A stretch of DNA of 64,000 nt from Candidatus Zixiibacteriota bacterium (GTDB lineage Bacteria > Zixibacteria > MSB-5A5 > GN15 > FEB-12), in assembly GCA_022571985.1 (NCBI GenBank), contig JACZWU010000003.1, positions 186,001 through 250,000 of the forward strand. Reading direction: 5' to 3'. The translations under genes and the position numbers were made by a program. Under the pieces are notes generated by a model. It did not search any database and was not told where the DNA came from. It saw only the letters and a program-made list of their open reading frames with translations. This document shows, piece by piece, positions 33,489 to 42,818 of the stretch. The stretch's first letter is position 1. Every line of letters starts with the position of its first letter.

Positions 33489-34937
33489 CTAAAACTCCTG
33501 AGCTGTGAATTTGAAAATTTCGGCAAATTTATCTTTGTAGCTGTTTTTGGGCAGTCCCGCTTTCAGGCAGAGCCATTCCAGAGACTGTTTTCTGTCCCAG
33601 TTCTTTTCAGTTAATTCTGAAGGGAACATAATGGCTGAATGCATATCAAGTTTTATCATGAGGCCGTGCAGGCCTATGTTGATTGTGCTAAAGTCGTTTA
33701 CGAGTTCTATTCTGGAAAGTATAAATAGCTTTATTTCAATTATATCTAAATCAGATTCTGTCAAAGCGTGTGACTCTATACCCTGTGTGGCTGCGGCTCC
33801 AGCCATATCTGCCACTGCCTGATATAAGGGTTCACGGATTTTTACCCGCCCGGCCATGCCTTTTGGTTCTCCGCCTGCTGCAATAGTCACATAGGCGCCG
33901 CGCTGAAATTTTAAGTCCATTAAAGCCGGCGGCGAATATTCTTCACCTTTTAGCCTGGCCGTGATGGTGCTGACTACTATTTCTTTTAATTTTTCTTTAT
34001 GCTTTTCGACCAGCTCTAATTCTTCTTCTTTAGTTGGCGAATTTTTGCGAACCGATTTTACCTTGCCAAAACTTCCCGGCTTCTCATTGCTCAAAATGGC
34101 AGCCGACATATAACCGACTACTTCGTCAACCTGGCCGGTGGTCTCTCCGGAATTGGCATAACCTAAGAATCTTATATCTTTTCCACCAAGTTGTTTGGCG
34201 GCATGAAGCGCTGCTGCAATAGCTCCGCCGCCCGAGGCTTCGGCTTTGCCGGATTCGATAGCGTCCATAAGAGCTTTCGGGTCAAATTTTTGAACAGCAC
34301 TTTGTAACAGCGAATCCATTGTTTTGGCTTCTTTTTGGGTATGAAAATGCGACAGGTTACTGGCGGCAACTATTAAGGTATTTGTTCCCGATAAGGCCGC
34401 GCCAAGCGCCTGACCCAGCGCCCGGGCAGTATCCTCCTCCTGTTCACCCATAACAATCGCGATTAGCTTAAATTTTCCCAGCACTACCTGCAAAAACGGA
34501 AGCTGAACTTCCAGGGCATGCTCCCCGCGAGTAGGGCCGGTAGCATGACCCATATTTGAGAGATAGACCGACAGATTCACAGAAGCAACTTTTTCAGACA
34601 ATTCTTTTTCTATTTCAACTATACCCATAGGGGTTTCATATCCCTCGCCTTCATAAACTGAGCAGCCCTTAAAAAAAACAGTATTCGATGGTGCAATGAC
34701 TACCACATTATCAAACTGTTCACCTTCTAAAAGCTTAAACGCCCTGGCAGCTATCTTTCCTGAATAAAGAAAACCGGAATGCGGAACAATCACAGCCAGC
34801 GGCCGCCCGGTCAAAGGAATCTTTGTCGCTTCAGTAAATAGTGTCGCAACTGCTTTGCTAAGTTCTATCGGGTTAGCCGGATAAAATTTACCGGCCACAG
34901 CTGGTTTGCGAATTACGGGAGTTTCTTCTGTCATCAT
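33489..34937 (-). CDS. MEMO1-AMMECR1 fusion (AmmeMemoRadiSam system proteins B and A)
   Basis: Residues about 8-280 are the MEMO1 domain (KPAVAGKFYPANP, IVPHSGFLYSG, GEHALEVQLPFLQ, ASNLSHFHTQ), which in relatives binds metal with His, Asp and Cys. Residues 300-482 are AMMECR1 (LMDLKFQRGAYVTI, GMAGRVKIREPLYQAV, IEIKLFILSRIE). The two usually accompany a radical SAM protein in the AmmeMemoRadiSam group, whose chemistry is unresolved. The radical SAM partner is not next to it. Several usual glycines of the second domain (GCIG) appear changed to GMAG. Confidence 0.9.
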   Translation of the reverse strand: MMTEETPVIRKPAVAGKFYPANPIELSKAVATLFTEATKIPLTGRPLAVIVPHSGFLYSGKIAARAFKLLEGEQFDNVVVIAPSNTVFFKGCSVYEGEGYETPMGIVEIEKELSEKVASVNLSVYLSNMGHATGPTRGEHALEVQLPFLQVVLGKFKLIAIVMGEQEEDTARALGQALGAALSGTNTLIVAASNLSHFHTQKEAKTMDSLLQSAVQKFDPKALMDAIESGKAEASGGGAIAAALHAAKQLGGKDIRFLGYANSGETTGQVDEVVGYMSAAILSNEKPGSFGKVKSVRKNSPTKEEELELVEKHKEKLKEIVVSTITARLKGEEYSPPALMDLKFQRGAYVTIAAGGEPKGMAGRVKIREPLYQAVADMAGAAATQGIESHALTESDLDIIEIKLFILSRIELVNDFSTINIGLHGLMIKLDMHSAIMFPSELTEKNWDRKQSLEWLCLKAGLPKNSYKDKFAEIFKFTAQEF

Positions 34938-34957
34938 GCTTCTAAGTGTAGTGGTTT

Positions 34958-35899
34958 TCAGCCAGCAGACGGAGCAGAGCCGGCCTTGCCCGATTTCGTC
35001 CTAGTTCCTTCTACCATCGCCGCCAGTGATGAAATTATACCGCTGGCTTCAATTGGCATGAAAATTTTACTGCCTTCTCCCTCAGCTAATTTGGGCAGCA
35101 TTTCCAGATACTTGAGAGTGATTAATTTTTCGTCGGGCTTGCCCTTATGAATGGCGCTAAAGACGGTTTCAATCGCCCGCCCCTCACCTTCGGCTACTGT
35201 TTCCTGACGGTATCTTTCGGCGTCAGCCTTTTTCTTTACTGACTCAGCGAACCCTTCGGCTTCTAAAATTTGTGACTCACGGCTTCCTTCGGCCTTGGTA
35301 ATCTGCGCCTGACGGAATCCTTCGGCCTCAAGGATAGTTGCCCGTTTTTCACGCTCCGCTTTCATCTGACGGCTCATGGCCTCGTTGATGTCCTGGGGCG
35401 GGTCTATTCGTTGAAGTTCCACGCGGTTGACCTTCACGCCCCATTTGTCAGTGGCGGTGTCAAGCACATCACGCAGCTGAGAGTTGATTTGGTCGCGCGA
35501 GCTTAAGCACTCGTCAAGGTCGAGCTCGCCTATGACATTTCTCAAATTTGTCTGGGCCAGTTTTGTGGCCGCCAGAATATAGTTAGAAATTTCGTAGCGC
35601 GCTCTGACCGGATCAGTCACCTGAGCATAAATAACAGCGTCAACTTCGACACCAACGTTATCTTTTGTAATCACTCTTTGCGGAGGGACATCAAGCACAA
35701 CTTCGCGCATGTCAATTTTGGAAACTGTGTCAATAAGCGGAAAAATGAGATTGAGCCCCGGACCAAGCAGCCGGTTGAATTTTCCGAGGCGCTCAACCAG
35801 TCCTCTCTCAAACGGCCTTATAATCCTGACAGACGCAATACCGACTACGAACGCAAACACTACAAAAATAATTAAGAATATTATTACGGGACTATCCAT
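34958..35899 (-). CDS. SPFH/Band 7 membrane protein (stomatin-like)
   Basis: After one membrane helix (VIIFLIIFVVFAFVVGIA) comes the SPFH domain (RPFERGLVERLGKFNRLLGPGLN, DVPPQRVITKDNV) and a long Ala/Glu-rich coiled coil with four EAEGF/EGSR repeats. It is the QmcA/stomatin type that organises membrane microdomains with NfeD partners. I choose the ATG at 35899, which follows AAGGTGG and overlaps the nfeD stop by eight bases; the ATG at 35932 lies inside nfeD without a good ribosome site. Confidence 0.92.
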   Translation of the reverse strand: MDSPVIIFLIIFVVFAFVVGIASVRIIRPFERGLVERLGKFNRLLGPGLNLIFPLIDTVSKIDMREVVLDVPPQRVITKDNVGVEVDAVIYAQVTDPVRARYEISNYILAATKLAQTNLRNVIGELDLDECLSSRDQINSQLRDVLDTATDKWGVKVNRVELQRIDPPQDINEAMSRQMKAEREKRATILEAEGFRQAQITKAEGSRESQILEAEGFAESVKKKADAERYRQETVAEGEGRAIETVFSAIHKGKPDEKLITLKYLEMLPKLAEGEGSKIFMPIEASGIISSLAAMVEGTRTKSGKAGSAPSAG

Positions 35900-36344
35900 T
35901 TTGACCACCTTCATCTGTAAACTCTTCAACATTTAAGCGCGTGCCGGATACTGACAGTACCTTTATACGAGCGCCTTCTGCCATGGCACTTTCGGCTGAG
36001 GCAATCCAGATTTCTCCGCCTATCTGCACCTGACCGCCGCTATCTGGGTCTATCGTCTTTATGACCAGACCGGTTTGGCCAACTAAGGCGTCGACATTGG
36101 ACTTTTGAGCCGAGGGCTTATCCAGTTTTTTGGCTAACATCCTTGTTGGCGGCAAAAGAGCTAACGAGACAATCACGAAGATCCCGATTTGCCAGTAAAA
36201 TTGGTCTGGAGAAAAATAACTGTACACTCCCGATGCCAGAGCTCCTGCAAAAAAACAGACAAAGATCAGAGTCGGGGTAACAAGCTCTATTATTAAAAAG
36301 ATAACCGCTGCGGCCAGCCAGATCCAAACAATTCCCGACATCAC
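35892..36344 (-). CDS. NfeD-like protein
   Basis: The 150-residue protein is the short NfeD form: two or three membrane helices (about 6-28, 31-48, 53-72) and a C-terminal OB-fold (VGQTGLVIKTIDPDSGGQVQIGGEIW). It is translationally coupled to the SPFH gene; the pair is conserved in bacteria and acts in membrane protein quality control or raft-like assemblies. Confidence 0.9.
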   Translation of the reverse strand: MMSGIVWIWLAAAVIFLIIELVTPTLIFVCFFAGALASGVYSYFSPDQFYWQIGIFVIVSLALLPPTRMLAKKLDKPSAQKSNVDALVGQTGLVIKTIDPDSGGQVQIGGEIWIASAESAMAEGARIKVLSVSGTRLNVEEFTDEGGQNG

Positions 36345-36486
36345 AAATCCGTCAATATATAATTTGAATGCGCCATTTTTTCCTGCATAATACTGAATGA
36401 AAACTTGTTTTTGTGCTAAAAGTCAACCTAAATCCCGATGCTGCTGCTTTCCTGCCGGGCCGCCATTAAAAAAACGCATAAGTTAA

Positions 36487-36876
36487 TCAGACGATTTCCT
36501 GCATAACTTTTTTCAGGCGTTCTTCGACTTCCGCAGCCAGACTGTCCAGATTTGATTCCGGCAGCATCTTTGAAATCATAGTCGGCAGCGCCAGAGTAAC
36601 TACCGTACTGTCATCCTGCCGGTAAACTGTAAATTTGCAGGGCATAAACATTGAAACATCTATATCTTTCTTCAATGCTTCATAAGCAAAACCGGAATTG
36701 CAGACCTCGATAATCTTTAGAGGACCTCTCTCAAATCCTTTTTCTGCCAGAGTAGCTTGGACATCGTGAACCGCCAGAACTCTGAACTGATTTTCTACAG
36801 ATTTTTCCTGGAGCGCTTCAGCCACTTCATCAAAAGATTTCTTTGATTTTAATCTAAAAGCTAGTTCATCAGACAT
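36487..36876 (-). CDS. DUF302 family protein
   Basis: The 129 residues fit DUF302: KSFDEVAEALQEKSVENQFRVLAVHDV at the start, then KIIEVCNSGFAYEAL and MPCKFTVYRQD. The MPC Cys and the Cys of EVCN are typical. The fold is known but the function is not. It lies 31 bases after the OsmC gene and is probably in one transcript with it. Confidence 0.85.
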   Translation of the reverse strand: MSDELAFRLKSKKSFDEVAEALQEKSVENQFRVLAVHDVQATLAEKGFERGPLKIIEVCNSGFAYEALKKDIDVSMFMPCKFTVYRQDDSTVVTLALPTMISKMLPESNLDSLAAEVEERLKKVMQEIV

Positions 36877-36907
36877 TATTAGCCGCCTTTTTGGTTAAAC
36901 GTTTTGT

Positions 36908-37330
36908 CTATGTTTCAATCTCATAACTGGTAGTTACTTCGACTTGTTCCTTTAAGGTCTGGCTGACTGTACAATATTTTCCCTCAGACAATTCAATCGC
37001 CTGGGCCAGCTTCTTCTCGTCAAGGTTTTCACCTCTGGCTGTATATTTGATTTCGATAGCATAATAGGGACGAGGGTAGCCTTCGTCTATTTGATGCGAT
37101 GTTACTTCAATTTCAAGTTTGGTTAGTTTTTGCCGCTGCTTTTTTAAAATACTAACAATATCAATGCCGGTACAGCCAGCCACACCAAACAGAATCAACT
37201 CAGTCGGGCTGTAACCTTCACCCTTGCCGCCAAATTTTTCTGAGCTGTCGGTCGTTATTTTATGTCCGTAAACACTGGTTCCTTCGAATTTTAAACCTCC
37301 GATCCATTTCATTTTTCTAATTGACTTCAT
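36908..37330 (-). CDS. OsmC/Ohr family protein
   Basis: The two peroxidatic cysteines of the family are visible: Cys53 in VAGCTGID and Cys120 in EGKYCTVSQ. The 140-residue length and the YSPTELILFGVAGC block fit the YhfA/OsmC branch that reduces organic hydroperoxides with a thiol cofactor. The start overlaps the stop of the frameshifted nuclease by four bases, probably by chance of insertion of the restriction genes next to it. Confidence 0.9.
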   Translation of the reverse strand: MKSIRKMKWIGGLKFEGTSVYGHKITTDSSEKFGGKGEGYSPTELILFGVAGCTGIDIVSILKKQRQKLTKLEIEVTSHQIDEGYPRPYYAIEIKYTARGENLDEKKLAQAIELSEGKYCTVSQTLKEQVEVTTSYEIET

Positions 37331-37990
37331 TCTTCTTTTTCAATCCATTCGAGTCTTACTTTTTCGAAAAATAGCATTCGCTTTTTGGCCTTGAGAATTT
37401 CACGCGGATAAAATACCGATAGTTTGTCGCAAAATTCTAGCATCCATTGTTTCCTGCTATAGTTATGATTTATGATTATACTCTTGGCGTCGGCAATTTG
37501 TATTTGCCCTATTCCAAGCGCTCCCAACGTTAAACAATCCCAGCTGAAGAATTCAATCGGGACAAAAGTTGCTTTGCTCACTAAAACTTTGACCGCTTCT
37601 ATCGTATAATCAATCTTTAGAATCACAAAATAATTCTTGTCATCATGGTAGAACTTGGCCATACGTGCGACAGAAGTAAGATTAGGCATATTGAACTTGG
37701 TATCTAATCGATGAGATTTGACATCAACCGCGTAGTAAAAAACCGTCAGAATCGTTAAACGCCATGTCCTCAAAATCTCGACGAGTGAAATCCAATTTGA
37801 AGTTTCTACATTCGTCACCCATGATCTCTTCGAAATTTTCGGCCAACAAATCTTGAATTGCATCTCCAACCGCTCTCGTGCTCTTGGCTGTACTTAGAGT
37901 CAAAAAGTCTTCATGGTTATTAAAGAAATGGACAATCATTTCTTGAATTTTCAAATGTTGTCCTGACTCAAAAATTTTGCTCTTTAACAT
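37327..37990 (-). pseudogene. Type II restriction endonuclease-like gene, frameshifted
   Basis: Two frames, 37990-37724 and 37869-37327, join into one protein of about 220 residues when one base is removed from the run of six A/T at 37737-37742: the sequence then reads NDSDGF YYAVDVKSHRLD, a PD-(D/E)xK-type active site (Asp, then DVK), followed by FNMPNLTSVARMAKFY as in HincII-like enzymes. The gene follows the DNA methyltransferase by 15 bases, which explains its role. The shift may be real inactivation, slippage-dependent expression or a sequencing error. Confidence 0.7.
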
Positions 37991-38005
37991 GAATACATTA
38001 AGGGT

Positions 38006-39031
38006 CTACTTAAATAGTGTTCCTTGTAAGCCATTACCCCTTTTATTCCCGCGTTTTTCATTTTGATCATTAAGGCTATTTCTTTCCCAAAATACTCCAT
38101 CTTCGTATCCTTGAATTTTTCTATCAAATTTTGCTATTTCTAGCCGTTTTTCTGTCAAGCAACAATACTCTTCATCAACCTCAATGCCGACATAATTCCT
38201 GTCCAATTTCTTGGCAACTACTGAAGTTGTTCCTACTCCTAAAAAGGGATCAAAGACAATGTCGTTTGCCTTAGATGAAGCCAATAGCAATTTCGCGATT
38301 AGCTTTTCCGGTTTTTGAGTGGGATGATCCGTATTTTCCGGCATTGACCAAAATGGGATAGTGATATCAGTCCATATATTAGAAGGATACGTGGTTCTAT
38401 ATTTACCATTTTGGCTCTCTTGCCAATCTTTCGGCTTTCCTTTATCGTCCTTATAAGGCGCAAGAACTTTCCTATTCACTTTTACGGCTTCAACGTTAAA
38501 AGTATAGTTCTCCGACATAGTACAGAACCAAATGTCTTCGGAACAATTTTTCCAATTGGACAATGCACCTCTTCCTTTTTCTCTTTCCCATGTCACTCTG
38601 TTTTTGATCTTAAAGTACTTGTTGCATACGTTAACTATGGAGCCAGAAGAGCGCCAATCACCACAAAGATATACAGAAGCGTTTGACTTCAATAATCTAA
38701 TCATCTTCTTAAGCCAAGAGTCAAGCCAGATTTCATACTTGCTACTATCCATGGCTCTAAAGGAGGTCTGATTAAAACGCTTACTTAAATTGTATGGTGG
38801 ATCAATAATCATCAAGTCGACAAACGCACTCGGCAGATGCTCGACAATTTTCAGAATGTCACCACAGATAGTCTTATTTATTATATCAGAAACGCCGATT
38901 GGCTTGCAAATTCGTAGGAGGTTTAATTTGTATAACGCAATTTCTTTTTTACTTAATGTGAGGGTCCTGTTATACGGGGCTCTCTTTTTTTCTGGCTTGA
39001 AAGACTGAGTCTTTATTTTCCTGCTATCCAT
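38006..39031 (-). CDS. Type II DNA methyltransferase (beta-class, N6-adenine or N4-cytosine)
   Basis: Catalytic motif IV DPPYNL (77-82) precedes motif I FDPFLGVGTTSV (about 258-270), the order of the beta class (M.RsrI/M.HinfI-like). DHPTQKPEKLI (motif X) is complete. At 341 residues the enzyme looks functional and would protect DNA from the adjacent nuclease. The pair is AT-rich, inserted between OsmC and a DUF255 gene, and probably acquired. Specificity cannot be read from the sequence. Confidence 0.93.
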   Translation of the reverse strand: MDSRKIKTQSFKPEKKRAPYNRTLTLSKKEIALYKLNLLRICKPIGVSDIINKTICGDILKIVEHLPSAFVDLMIIDPPYNLSKRFNQTSFRAMDSSKYEIWLDSWLKKMIRLLKSNASVYLCGDWRSSGSIVNVCNKYFKIKNRVTWEREKGRGALSNWKNCSEDIWFCTMSENYTFNVEAVKVNRKVLAPYKDDKGKPKDWQESQNGKYRTTYPSNIWTDITIPFWSMPENTDHPTQKPEKLIAKLLLASSKANDIVFDPFLGVGTTSVVAKKLDRNYVGIEVDEEYCCLTEKRLEIAKFDRKIQGYEDGVFWERNSLNDQNEKRGNKRGNGLQGTLFK

Positions 39032-39079
39032 ACGACTAATATAATTGTCAAAAGTGAAAAGCTCAACTCAATATTTGCC

Positions 39080-41245
39080 CTAAAACTCTTCCAGCTGGCT
39101 TTTTAACTCTGCGGCGTTAGCTGCCGGAAGGTTGCAGACAGAATTGCGACAAAGAAAAGCTCTGACTTCACCTCCCTCCGGCTGACGTCCTTCAAACAGA
39201 GGCAGCCTTGACTTACCGCTGTTATCAAATGCAACCAGACCATTCGGCAGGTAGTGGCTATAGGCAATATTGAGCATCTCGTCAAATTCCCGGCCGCTGC
39301 CGACTACAACAATTTCAATTTTATCTTCAAAATAATAATCAAGCGCAAACAATGCCGAGCTATAACCGGCCGGGTAATTAGCGATGTAGCCAGACAAAGA
39401 CTTTAAGCCCTTTTCGGCGGCAGCATAATATTTTACATTATCTGTTATACGATGGAGCTTGAGCAAGGCCCCTATTAAAAAAGATGACGAAGCCGGAATG
39501 GCACCATCGCGCTCTTCCTTAGGACGAAAAAGTAAATCAGTTTGACCGTCTGGGCGCAGATAAAATTTTCCGGATTCCGATGTAAATAATACAACTGCAT
39601 TACCGGCGAGTTCTTCGGCAAATTTTATCCATCTGCCGTTGTCGCCCAGATTATCAGACTCATAGAGGTCAATAAGGCCACGCAGCAAAAAGGCGTAGTC
39701 CTCCAGGAACTGTCCCTGTGAATGCACACCTTCGCGATAAGCATGAGTCAGCTTATTTCCCTTAAATAGTTCGTCGCGAATAAACGAGGCTGCTTTGATG
39801 GCAGCTTTTAGATATTTTTTGTCGTGAGTTACCTGATAGCCGCGGCAAAAAGCCGTTATAGCCAGACCGTTCCATGATGTCAGAATTTTGTCGTCAGTAG
39901 CGGGACGAATCCGCCCGGACCGGGCGTTAAGCATTTCGCTTTTACAGTTGCGCAGGAATCTGTCAAAATCTTTGATATTACTATTTGAAACTGCACGCTC
40001 CGACCTGCCGGTGACATTTAAGATATTATGCCCCTCAAAATTGCCACCCGGCGTAACGTTATAGTACTTCATGAACAGTTCGGCTTTGTCGCCCAAAACT
40101 TCTTTGATTTCTTTTGTGCTCCAGACGTAGAACTTGCCTTCTTCGCCTTCGCTGTCGGCATCAAGTGCCGAATAAAAGCCGCCGGTTTTGTCAGTCATCT
40201 CCCGCATAATGTAATCGAGAGTTCCCCTGATAACACTTAAGTAGAAATCATTTTGGGTGATCTGGAAAGCATCAGCATAGACCGGCACTAAGAGTGCATT
40301 GTCGTAGAGCATCTTTTCGAAATGGGGTACAAGCCACTTTTCGTCGGTGGCATAGCGGTGAAAGCCGCCGCCTATCTGGTCATAAATACCGCCGTTGGCC
40401 ATTTTTGTTAAGGCTTTTTCCGCAGCCTGCAGATAACGGGCCTCGCCAGAGCGTTTATAGTGACGCAAGAAAAGCGATAGCTCGGTAGCATGGGGAAACT
40501 TGGGTTTTCTGCCAAAGCCGCCATTGGTCTGATCAAAATTCGAAAAAAGCTGCCCGGCGGCTTTAGGCAATGCCTTTCTATCCAAATCTGTATGGGGCAG
40601 GTTAGAATTTAGGCTTGGCGAATATCTGGCATAGTAACTTTCTGCCGAATCGACAATTTCGTTTTTGCGGGTACGGTAAGCTTCACCAAAATAGGTGATT
40701 ACTTTGGGGAAACCCGGTCTGCCATAGCGATCATCGGGAGGAAAATAGGTGCCTGCAAAAAACGGCTTCAACTCGGGGGTCAGAAAGACCGACATCGGCC
40801 AGCCGCCATGACCGGTCATGGCAGTCGTAAAGGCCATATAGATTTCATCAATATCCGGTCGCTGTTCGCGGTCTACTTTGATAGACACAAAATATTTGTT
40901 CATAAGAGCCGCTATGCTGTCATTTTCAAACGATTCGTGCGCCATGACATGACACCAGTGACAGGCTGAATAGCCGATTGACAGGAAAATCGGCTTATCT
41001 TCTGCTTTGGCCTTAGCCAGCGCTTCTTCCCCCCAGGGATACCAGTCTACCGGATTGCCGGCATGCTGAAGCAGATAGGGCGAGCTTTCACCGGCCAGTT
41101 TATTTTGATGGCCAGAATTGCTATGATCGTTATGGTTCACTTTCGTCTCCGACTCTTTATTGCAGGCTATCGAAGTTGTCAAAATCAGAGTTATCAAAGC
41201 TACACCTGAATATATTCTTGCCAAGTAAATGTATCTATTTTTCAT
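39080..41245 (-). CDS. DUF255 thioredoxin-like lipoprotein (YyaL/SSP411 type)
   Basis: A lipobox (LTTSIAC, Cys28) is followed by the N-terminal thioredoxin-like domain with [13 protein letters not shown] and C95HWC98 in [14 protein letters not shown], then a long alpha-barrel of the N-acyl-glucosamine-epimerase type ([33 protein letters not shown]). The family is widespread but not characterised. Lipidation is unusual, since most relatives are cytosolic, so this one probably sits in the envelope. Confidence 0.92.
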   Translation of the reverse strand: MKNRYIYLARIYSGVALITLILTTSIACNKESETKVNHNDHSNSGHQNKLAGESSPYLLQHAGNPVDWYPWGEEALAKAKAEDKPIFLSIGYSACHWCHVMAHESFENDSIAALMNKYFVSIKVDREQRPDIDEIYMAFTTAMTGHGGWPMSVFLTPELKPFFAGTYFPPDDRYGRPGFPKVITYFGEAYRTRKNEIVDSAESYYARYSPSLNSNLPHTDLDRKALPKAAGQLFSNFDQTNGGFGRKPKFPHATELSLFLRHYKRSGEARYLQAAEKALTKMANGGIYDQIGGGFHRYATDEKWLVPHFEKMLYDNALLVPVYADAFQITQNDFYLSVIRGTLDYIMREMTDKTGGFYSALDADSEGEEGKFYVWSTKEIKEVLGDKAELFMKYYNVTPGGNFEGHNILNVTGRSERAVSNSNIKDFDRFLRNCKSEMLNARSGRIRPATDDKILTSWNGLAITAFCRGYQVTHDKKYLKAAIKAASFIRDELFKGNKLTHAYREGVHSQGQFLEDYAFLLRGLIDLYESDNLGDNGRWIKFAEELAGNAVVLFTSESGKFYLRPDGQTDLLFRPKEERDGAIPASSSFLIGALLKLHRITDNVKYYAAAEKGLKSLSGYIANYPAGYSSALFALDYYFEDKIEIVVVGSGREFDEMLNIAYSHYLPNGLVAFDNSGKSRLPLFEGRQPEGGEVRAFLCRNSVCNLPAANAAELKSQLEEF

Positions 41246-41322
41246 TTAGACTTTCTACGAAATAGCCCGGTTATAGATTACAACAGATTAAAGTTTATGG
41301 TGTTCACCAATATATGGCAATT

Positions 41323-42795
41323 CTAGTGAACGTCAAGCAGGGTGGAGAAAAAGGTGCTGACTTGCAGCCTTACAAACGGCGAAGTTTGGTTTATTCCTGA
41401 TATATGATTAAGGTTTTTGATTTCATCCATACCGGCTTCGAAATCGAAAAAGAAATAATTGCCAATAAACCCTTTGGCGTTTAGAGAAAGTCTGTTGATC
41501 TTTTCGACCACACCGCTGGGAAATGGTTCCTTATAATCGCCGGTGACATCTAGCCAGGGAGTTGTCCAGGGGTCTGTCACTCGCCCTTGCCCCCTTCGGA
41601 TATAGCTGAAACTGACTCCGGCCGTCAGATTATTGTTATCCAGCCAGTGCAGCATTGATACCGAAAATTGGTCGTAGTCGTTGCCATCGGCTGCGCTCAA
41701 TAACTGGCCGTTGTGCAGATATCTGTTTCTGTCCAGTGCCTGATTATAGGTGCGGTTGGCCACGCGGGTGTAGTTTGTTTTGAAATCAAACTGTTTAATA
41801 ATTTTTATCAGATGGGCGCCGACTATAAAAGCTGTTTGATTAGGTTCTTGGTCGCTCTGTACTTTGTTGTCAATCTGAAAATCGTCGATCAACAGCTGAC
41901 CATAAAGCCTTAAGCCCTGTTTAGGGATGAAATCAAAATCAATTCCAACAAAGGTGTTATCATTGGCGCCTTCATTTAACTGCGAACTATGAAAAAATAT
42001 TATCGGATTAAGATAGTAAAATTCAACCTGCCGCCCCGGTCCGCCAAAAACTACCGTTTCAAAAAAACCTACCCGCAAATTCTTATTGATATGAACATCC
42101 AGCCGGTGTCCAGCAAAATATCTGTTTTCAAACTGCGCCACGCCGTCGGTCTCCGGAATAAGTCCGTCAAGCCGGGCTAAGCGATACGACATACTGAGCT
42201 TACCCCAGCGAACAGTATAACCCAAACCGTCCAGGGCAACATTTGAAGAGAGCACTAATGAATTGCGAAGTCCCCAGAACGAGGCGAATCTTCCAAGAGT
42301 GATCTCAAACGAATTTGTATGATAGCTGGCGAAGGCCTGCTCGACATCGCCGGCAAATCCGCGCCATTTTTTGCCGCTGTAGGCTGGGTCTATGGCCAGT
42401 CCTTCATCTAAGACAAAGTTGCCGTAGACAAACAACTTCTCAGTTGGATTTGCTGCCATCCCGGCCCGAAACGACTCCAGGCTCTTTGAAGGAACACTTC
42501 GTTTGGCGCTGAACGATTCCCCTGCAAAGCCAAATAAAGAGAGTTTTTCTTGCGGTATATTTACCAGATGAGAAAATGGCTCATATATAAAATCTTCTTT
42601 TTCCGTGGTATAGGGGCCGAGCTGAAAATCAAACCTGTCAAGCCGGTCAGCCTGCAATCTTTCAAAGCGGTCATAGAGAAATTCATATTCCGGTCTTCCC
42701 AGAGGTATCATCGAAAATCCCAGGACTTTCGCTGACATAACTAAAAAGATCAGAATCAGAAGTAATCTTTTGAGTCTTGATTTGCTTAAAAACAT
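41323..42795 (-). CDS. Wzi-like capsule assembly outer-membrane protein
   Basis: The ATG at 42795 follows a GGCAGG ribosome site and gives a proper signal peptide (MFLSKSRLKRLLLILIFLVMSAKVLG); an upstream in-frame start at 42882 would overlap the transferase gene by 64 bases. The rest is a beta-barrel with the Wzi-like blocks LDEGLAIDPAYSGKKWRGF, RFASFWGL and YYLNPIIFFHSSQ. Relatives hold capsular polysaccharide at the cell surface. It lies 23 bases after the initiating glycosyltransferase, so the two are co-transcribed. Confidence 0.8.
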   Translation of the reverse strand: MFLSKSRLKRLLLILIFLVMSAKVLGFSMIPLGRPEYEFLYDRFERLQADRLDRFDFQLGPYTTEKEDFIYEPFSHLVNIPQEKLSLFGFAGESFSAKRSVPSKSLESFRAGMAANPTEKLFVYGNFVLDEGLAIDPAYSGKKWRGFAGDVEQAFASYHTNSFEITLGRFASFWGLRNSLVLSSNVALDGLGYTVRWGKLSMSYRLARLDGLIPETDGVAQFENRYFAGHRLDVHINKNLRVGFFETVVFGGPGRQVEFYYLNPIIFFHSSQLNEGANDNTFVGIDFDFIPKQGLRLYGQLLIDDFQIDNKVQSDQEPNQTAFIVGAHLIKIIKQFDFKTNYTRVANRTYNQALDRNRYLHNGQLLSAADGNDYDQFSVSMLHWLDNNNLTAGVSFSYIRRGQGRVTDPWTTPWLDVTGDYKEPFPSGVVEKINRLSLNAKGFIGNYFFFDFEAGMDEIKNLNHISGINQTSPFVRLQVSTFFSTLLDVH

Positions 42796-42818
42796 TTCAA
42801 CGTACCTGCCGGAAAATT

